64,000 nt of DNA, from assembly GCF_011761945.1 (NCBI RefSeq), contig NZ_JAASQV010000006.1, positions 62,001 to 126,000 on the forward strand, given 5' to 3'. The position numbers were made by a program, and so were the translations under genes. Position 1 is the first letter of the stretch, and each line of letters starts with the position of its first letter. A model generated the notes under the pieces. That model had not been told where the DNA came from and ran no database searches. It saw only the letters and a list, made by a program, of their open reading frames with translations. The DNA is from Sphingomonas leidyi. GTDB lineage: Bacteria > Pseudomonadota > Alphaproteobacteria > Sphingomonadales > Sphingomonadaceae. Shown piece by piece: positions 60,657 through 64,000 of this stretch.

Positions 60657-60741
60657 GACGTCCACCAATTTAGGTGCAAATCCGCTATTTCGGGAGCGTG
60701 CCGCCGGGCAGATGCCGTCCACCATTTCAGGAAAACCTACA
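60657..60741. repeat. Right transposon end with transposase-site array
   Basis: Outermost inverted repeat is 60741-60716 on the minus strand (TGTAGGTTTTC then CTGAAATGGTGGACG); inner copies read CGAAATAGCGGA at ~60692-60681 and CTAAATTGGTGGACG at ~60673-60659. All are oriented as at the left end, mirrored. Confidence 0.88.
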
Positions 60742-60746
60742 CATCC
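60742..60746. repeat. Right 5-bp target-site duplication (CATCC)
   Basis: Identical to 29536-29540. Confidence 0.9.
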
Positions 60747-61996
60747 CAACCGCCGGCGAATTTCATGCCGCCGGCCTCAAGCAGGTTCACCTGGCGTGGC
60801 AGATCGCGATGGACTCGGTGCATGATTACGATGGTGCAACGTACTACAAGCTGGCCGACGAAACGCCCGAGGAAGCGGTTGAGGAATTTTGGCAGCGCTC
60901 GCAGCCCGCGCTCGCCAACGCGTACAGCCTCATCCAGCAAGGCATGGAGCTGGCGCTCAAGGGTCGGATCGCGGCGGTATCGCCCTATCTCCTGATTGGT
61001 GGGCCGAAGGATTGGCCGAAGGGCACCGCCACTGGGCCGGTCTCGTTCGGTGAATTTCGCACGCTCGACGCCACGGACCTCATACCCGTCCATAACAGTG
61101 TGGTTGCCTCTCCCTTGGACGAGCCGTTCAAGACGTTCTGGGAACAAGTCAGGCGCGATCGCAACAAGATCATGCATTCATCGGCGCCGGGCACGTTCAC
61201 GCCCGAGCAGGTGGTGAAGACGCTGCTGACAGCGATCGAAGCGCTCTTTTCGGAGGTCCCGTGGGCGCAACGGTTGATCGAATTGGAGGACGAGAGCAAA
61301 TTCGCCTCGCTCGGCTTCGTCGACAATGCCCGAAACCACGTCCTGCGACAGATCGCCACCGCCATCCGTCATCTGAAGCCCGCTGAGGCCAAGCGCTTCT
61401 TCGGCTATGATGACGATCGGCGGGGCTATGTGTGCCCGCACTGCTATTTCGCGTCGAACCGCGATTGGCAGGACGACTGGCCCCGCCTTGCTCAGTTGAC
61501 GACCAAATCGCCTGGGGCGACCGAGCTCTACTGCCTAGTGTGCGAAGAGACGACTGTTACCGAGCGCGCGCCGTGCGGTCAGACCGAATGCAAGGGCGAT
61601 GTCATCGCCGAAGGGATCTGCCTGACGTGCACACATAGCCAGGACGAGTGTTTCGACGTCGCATCCGGCTTGGTGGATTCGACGCTCTCCAAGGCCGATC
61701 ACTGCTACGACTTCGTGTTTGGCTACGGCACCGCTGGCGCTGGGGGCTACTTCGCAGGCGACCAGCAGACCCTTGCCAATGACGCAGACGCTAAAGAGCA
61801 TGGCAGATTTGCCATGCGCGAGAAGCATCTTCAGCGGTGGAACACGGTCTCGATCATGCATGTGCAGCGGCGTAACTTCCCCGATCTCACCGATGCAGAT
61901 CGGGTGCTAGGTCATTGGAGCCGAAATGGCGACAATCTCGATTGGATCGACGGTGTCCGTGCCGATCGCCCAGATATGGGAGGCCTATCGGAATGA
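60747..61996 (+). pseudogene. 3' part of the transposon-split gene (unknown function, Cys-rich C-terminus)
   Basis: Restored with 29525-29540 it gives 421 residues: MIIDIPTAGEFHAAGLKQVHLAWQ..., a helical N-terminal part with RRDRNKIMHSS (an RNase-like or HEPN-like RxxxxH pattern, unproven), then a Zn-binding end with CPHC, CLVCEE, CGQTEC and CLTC pairs. As it stands, an open frame continues upstream into the transposon end (from ATG 60674), so a fusion product with 23 foreign residues, or a restart at ATG 60809, could still be made. Its end overlaps the recombinase start (ATGA). Confidence 0.75.
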
Positions 61997-62556
61997 GCCA
62001 AAACGACGGCGAAAGCCTCAAAGCGATCATGGCGGGCACCGTCGCGGTGCTCAATCAGGTAACTTCCCTGGAGCCGTTTCTTCCTGACCTTTCGCCTGAC
62101 GATCGCGAGCGGGTTGACGCTTATGTCGCGCGGGCCTCGGCCGAGGCGACGTTGCGCGCATACAAATCCGACTGGCGGCTTTTCTGTGCCTGGTGCGGGG
62201 AGAATGGATATCGGCCGCTTCCGGCGGCACCCGCAACCGTTGCAGCCTTTTTGACCCTGCTTGCCGAACGCGGGTTCGTGCCGGCCGAGCCGCGGCGAAC
62301 GAAGCGCGGCACTGTCCTCGAGCGCAGAGATCCCGTGCCGTTGGGCCGTGCCACTGTCGGCCGTCGCTTGGCCGCAATCGTCTTCGCCCATCGCGCAGCG
62401 GACATGGAGCCCCCCACTACTCAGCCTGACGCCGCCCGTCTCGAGAAAGCCGTGCGCGGCATTCGTAAAGACAAAAAGGGAGAGCTCCCCGGAAAGAAGC
62501 GCGCGGCTGATGGGGACGTCCTTCGTGACATGCTCCGCAGTATCACAGGCGAGGAT
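61993..62556 (+). pseudogene. Tyrosine recombinase N-terminal fragment, cut by IS21-type element
   Basis: ATG 61993 overlaps the preceding stop. SAM-like core-binding domain: RASAEATLRAYKSDWRLFCAWCGENGYRPLPAAPATVAAFL, RATVGRRLAAIVFAHRAA and LEKAVRGIRKDKKG. The catalytic half (R..H-x-x-R..Y) is absent; conserved sequence stops where the IS end (TGTGG) begins at 62557. Confidence 0.85.
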
Positions 62557-64000
62557 TGTGGATCGGCGTGCAAAAAGGGCCCCGTTAGCGGGGTGATCGG
62601 CGTCCAAAAGGGACCCCTCATTTCGATGGTTTAGGCAGCGGTCTGGATTTCCAGATGGCGAGATCGGGATGTTGGTGGTGGAGACTGTGGTGCGGGTCCG
62701 GCGCGAGTACGCGGCCGGCAAGCCGATAAAGGCGATTGCGCGGGATTTGCGGCTGTCGCGCAAGGTGGTTCGCAAAGCGATCCGCGCGCCGGAAGGCGCC
62801 TTTGACTATCATCGGGTGGTGCAGCCGCTGCCGCGGATTGGTCCCTATCAGGAGCGTCTCGACGCGCTGTTGCTCGAGAACGAGGCGCGGTTACGGCGCG
62901 ATCGGCTACGCATGACGCGGATTCACGATCTGCTGAAGCGCGAGGGGTTCGAGGGCTCTTATGACGCGGTCCGGCGCTATGCCACGCGCTGGGCGGATGC
63001 GCGGCGCAAGGATCCTGGCGGCGACGTGCCCGCGTTCATCCCGCTGATGTACAGGCCGGGCGAGGCCTACCAGTTCGACTGGAGCCACGAGGATGTAGAA
63101 CTTGCGGGCAAGCCGATGCGGATCAAAGTCGCCCACGTGCGGCTGTGCGCATCGCGGGCGGTGTACGTCAGGGCCTATCCGCGCGAGACCCAGGAGATGC
63201 TGTTCGACGCGCATGCGTGCGCCTTCGCATTCTTCGGCGGGGTGCCGCTGCGCGGGATCTACGACAACATGAAGACGGCGGTGACGACGGTGTTCACCGG
63301 CAAGGAGCGCGAGTTCAACCGCCGCTTCCTGGTCATGGCCGATCACTACATGGTCGAGCCGACCGCGTGCTCGCCGGCGGCGGGTTGGGAGAAGGGCCAG
63401 GTCGAGAACCAGGTGCAGACGATCCGCGGGCGGCTCTTCCAACCACGCCTGCGGTTCGCCAGCTTCGAGGAGCTGAACGGTTGGCTGGAGGCCGAGTGTC
63501 GCCGCTGGGCAGCGCATCAGTTCCATCCCGAGCAGCGTGAGATGACCGTCGAAGAAGCTCTGGCGGCGGAACGCTCCGCGCTGCAGCCGATGTTGGCGCC
63601 GTTCGACGGCTTCCACGAGAGCGAGCACGCGGTGACGGGCACCTGCCTGATCAGCTTCGACCGCAACCGCTACTCCGTGATGGCCAAAGCGGTTCGCCGC
63701 GCAGTGCAGGTCCGCGCCTATGCCGACCGGATTATCGTGCGCCTGGGCGACGAGGTGGTGGGCGAGCATCGTCGGTTTTTCGGCCGGGATCGGATGATCC
63801 TCGACCCATGGCATTACCTGCCTGTGCTGGCCAAGAAGCCCGGTGCCTTGCGCAATGGGATCCCGTTCCAAGGGTGGGATCTGCCACCTGCGCTCAGCCG
63901 GCTGCGCCGCAAGCTGGGCACCGGCGATGAAGCCGATCGACGGTTCGTGCGCGTGCTGGCGGCGGTGCTGACCGACGGCCTGGATGCCGTGGAAGCCGCG
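62557..64000 (+). mobile_element. IS21-family insertion sequence, left end and istA, continues beyond window
   Basis: Begins with TGTGG at 62557. Two end repeats, GATCGGCGTGCAAAAAGGG at 62561 and GATCGGCGTCCAAAAGGG at 62595, are 34 bp apart, the multiple-terminal-repeat layout of IS21 elements. istA follows; istB and the right end lie outside. Confidence 0.88.
62669..64000 (+). CDS. istA: IstA transposase (IS21 family), 3' end outside window
   Basis: ATG 62669; the frame is open to the window end (444 codons). N-terminal HTH: IKAIARDLRLSRKVVRKAIRAPEG. DDE core: YQFDWSHEDVELAG (first Asp), GIYDNMKTAV (second Asp) and GWEKGQVENQVQTIRGRLF (Glu). Then the Mu-type C-terminal beta region SFDRNRYSVMAKAVRRAVQVRAYAD. 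Full-length IstA would be ~500 residues, so little is missing. Confidence 0.92.
   Translation, partial: MLVVETVVRVRREYAAGKPIKAIARDLRLSRKVVRKAIRAPEGAFDYHRVVQPLPRIGPYQERLDALLLENEARLRRDRLRMTRIHDLLKREGFEGSYDAVRRYATRWADARRKDPGGDVPAFIPLMYRPGEAYQFDWSHEDVELAGKPMRIKVAHVRLCASRAVYVRAYPRETQEMLFDAHACAFAFFGGVPLRGIYDNMKTAVTTVFTGKEREFNRRFLVMADHYMVEPTACSPAAGWEKGQVENQVQTIRGRLFQPRLRFASFEELNGWLEAECRRWAAHQFHPEQREMTVEEALAAERSALQPMLAPFDGFHESEHAVTGTCLISFDRNRYSVMAKAVRRAVQVRAYADRIIVRLGDEVVGEHRRFFGRDRMILDPWHYLPVLAKKPGALRNGIPFQGWDLPPALSRLRRKLGTGDEADRRFVRVLAAVLTDGLDAVEAA

Larger units (their letters stand above)
29541..60741. mobile_element. 31.2-kb TniABQ (Tn5053/Tn7-like) transposon with metal-resistance and SPARTA cargo
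   Basis: Both ends carry matching inverted repeats starting TGT, and both are flanked by CATCC. tniA, tniB and tniQ lie at the left end in one orientation. No resolvase gene or res-like site was seen, unlike Tn5053 with tniR, so cointegrate resolution would need another route. Cargo is mosaic: ars, czc, pbr, mer, broken genes, then vapBC and SPARTA. The length is 31,201 bases. Confidence 0.9.

Noticed and set aside
29541..60741. CRISPR-associated (CAST) transposon
   Set aside because: tniABQ present, but no Cascade, Cas12k or CRISPR repeats within the element.

Overview
The window is high-GC DNA that reads as the accessory backbone of a conjugative plasmid or integrative element from a sphingomonad-type alphaproteobacterium (Sphingomonas, Sphingobium or Novosphingobium). 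That placement is an inference from gene content: an F-type transfer operon with an S26 protease and a DsbC-like protein, a CYP152-type P450, a DUF6118 remnant and stacked czc/pbr/mer/ars metal genes. No rRNA, tRNA or CRISPR array was seen.

Layout. (1) 1-5.6 kb: a cut-off ICMT-family methyltransferase, an HxlR regulator, an SGNH-type hydrolase, hypothetical genes and a lytic transglycosylase that probably serves conjugation. (2) 5.7-6.6 kb: a hypothetical gene and a control region with four GC-rich dyads repeating exactly every 22 bp plus a fifth palindrome in near-phase, directly ahead of the pilin gene. (3) 6.6-26.3 kb: one tightly packed F-type mating-pair-formation operon, traA-L-E-K-B, dsbC, traV-C, trbI, S26 protease, traW-U, trbC, traN-F-H-G, with small extra genes. 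Relaxase, coupling protein and oriT are not in the window. (4) 26.3-29.5 kb: on the minus strand, vapBC followed by a DUF4263 (Shedu-like) nuclease gene and an overlapping Mrr-like nuclease gene, a small defence cluster. (5) 29,541-60,741: a complete 31.2-kb TniABQ transposon. (6) 60.7-64.0 kb: the 3' part of the gene that the transposon split, a tyrosine recombinase gene broken by an IS21-family element, and the start of that element's istA.

The transposon boundaries were read directly: 26-27-bp imperfect terminal inverted repeats starting TGT, internal copies of the same transposase-site motif, and a perfect 5-bp duplication (CATCC) on both sides. Joining the flanks restores one open reading frame beginning MIIDIPTAGEF. 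Tn cargo, in order: tniA, tniB, tniQ; a possibly frameshifted membrane gene; HU; arsenic operon arsR-C-B-N2-H; czcD; czcCBA with a DUF190 gene and a cation antiporter, plus broken copies of czcA and czcC; a lead-type cluster (pbrC-like lspA, pbrT-like FTR1-cytochrome c, CDF exporter, divergent MerR); a mercury-type cluster (merR, merT, GDCCVxC protein) with an aspartic protease; a truncated P450; a decayed DUF6118 gene; and, against the right end, vapBC followed by a TIR-APAZ protein and a short Argonaute, i.e. a SPARTA immune system.

How it fits together: the F-type operon would build the mating channel, the transposon supplies heavy-metal tolerance and a SPARTA abortive-infection module, and two vapBC pairs plus the DUF4263/Mrr pair add stability and defence. 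The most noteworthy points are the complete transposon with SPARTA at its edge and its reconstructed target gene, the vapBC-DUF4263-Mrr cluster, and the 22-bp-period dyad array upstream of the transfer operon.
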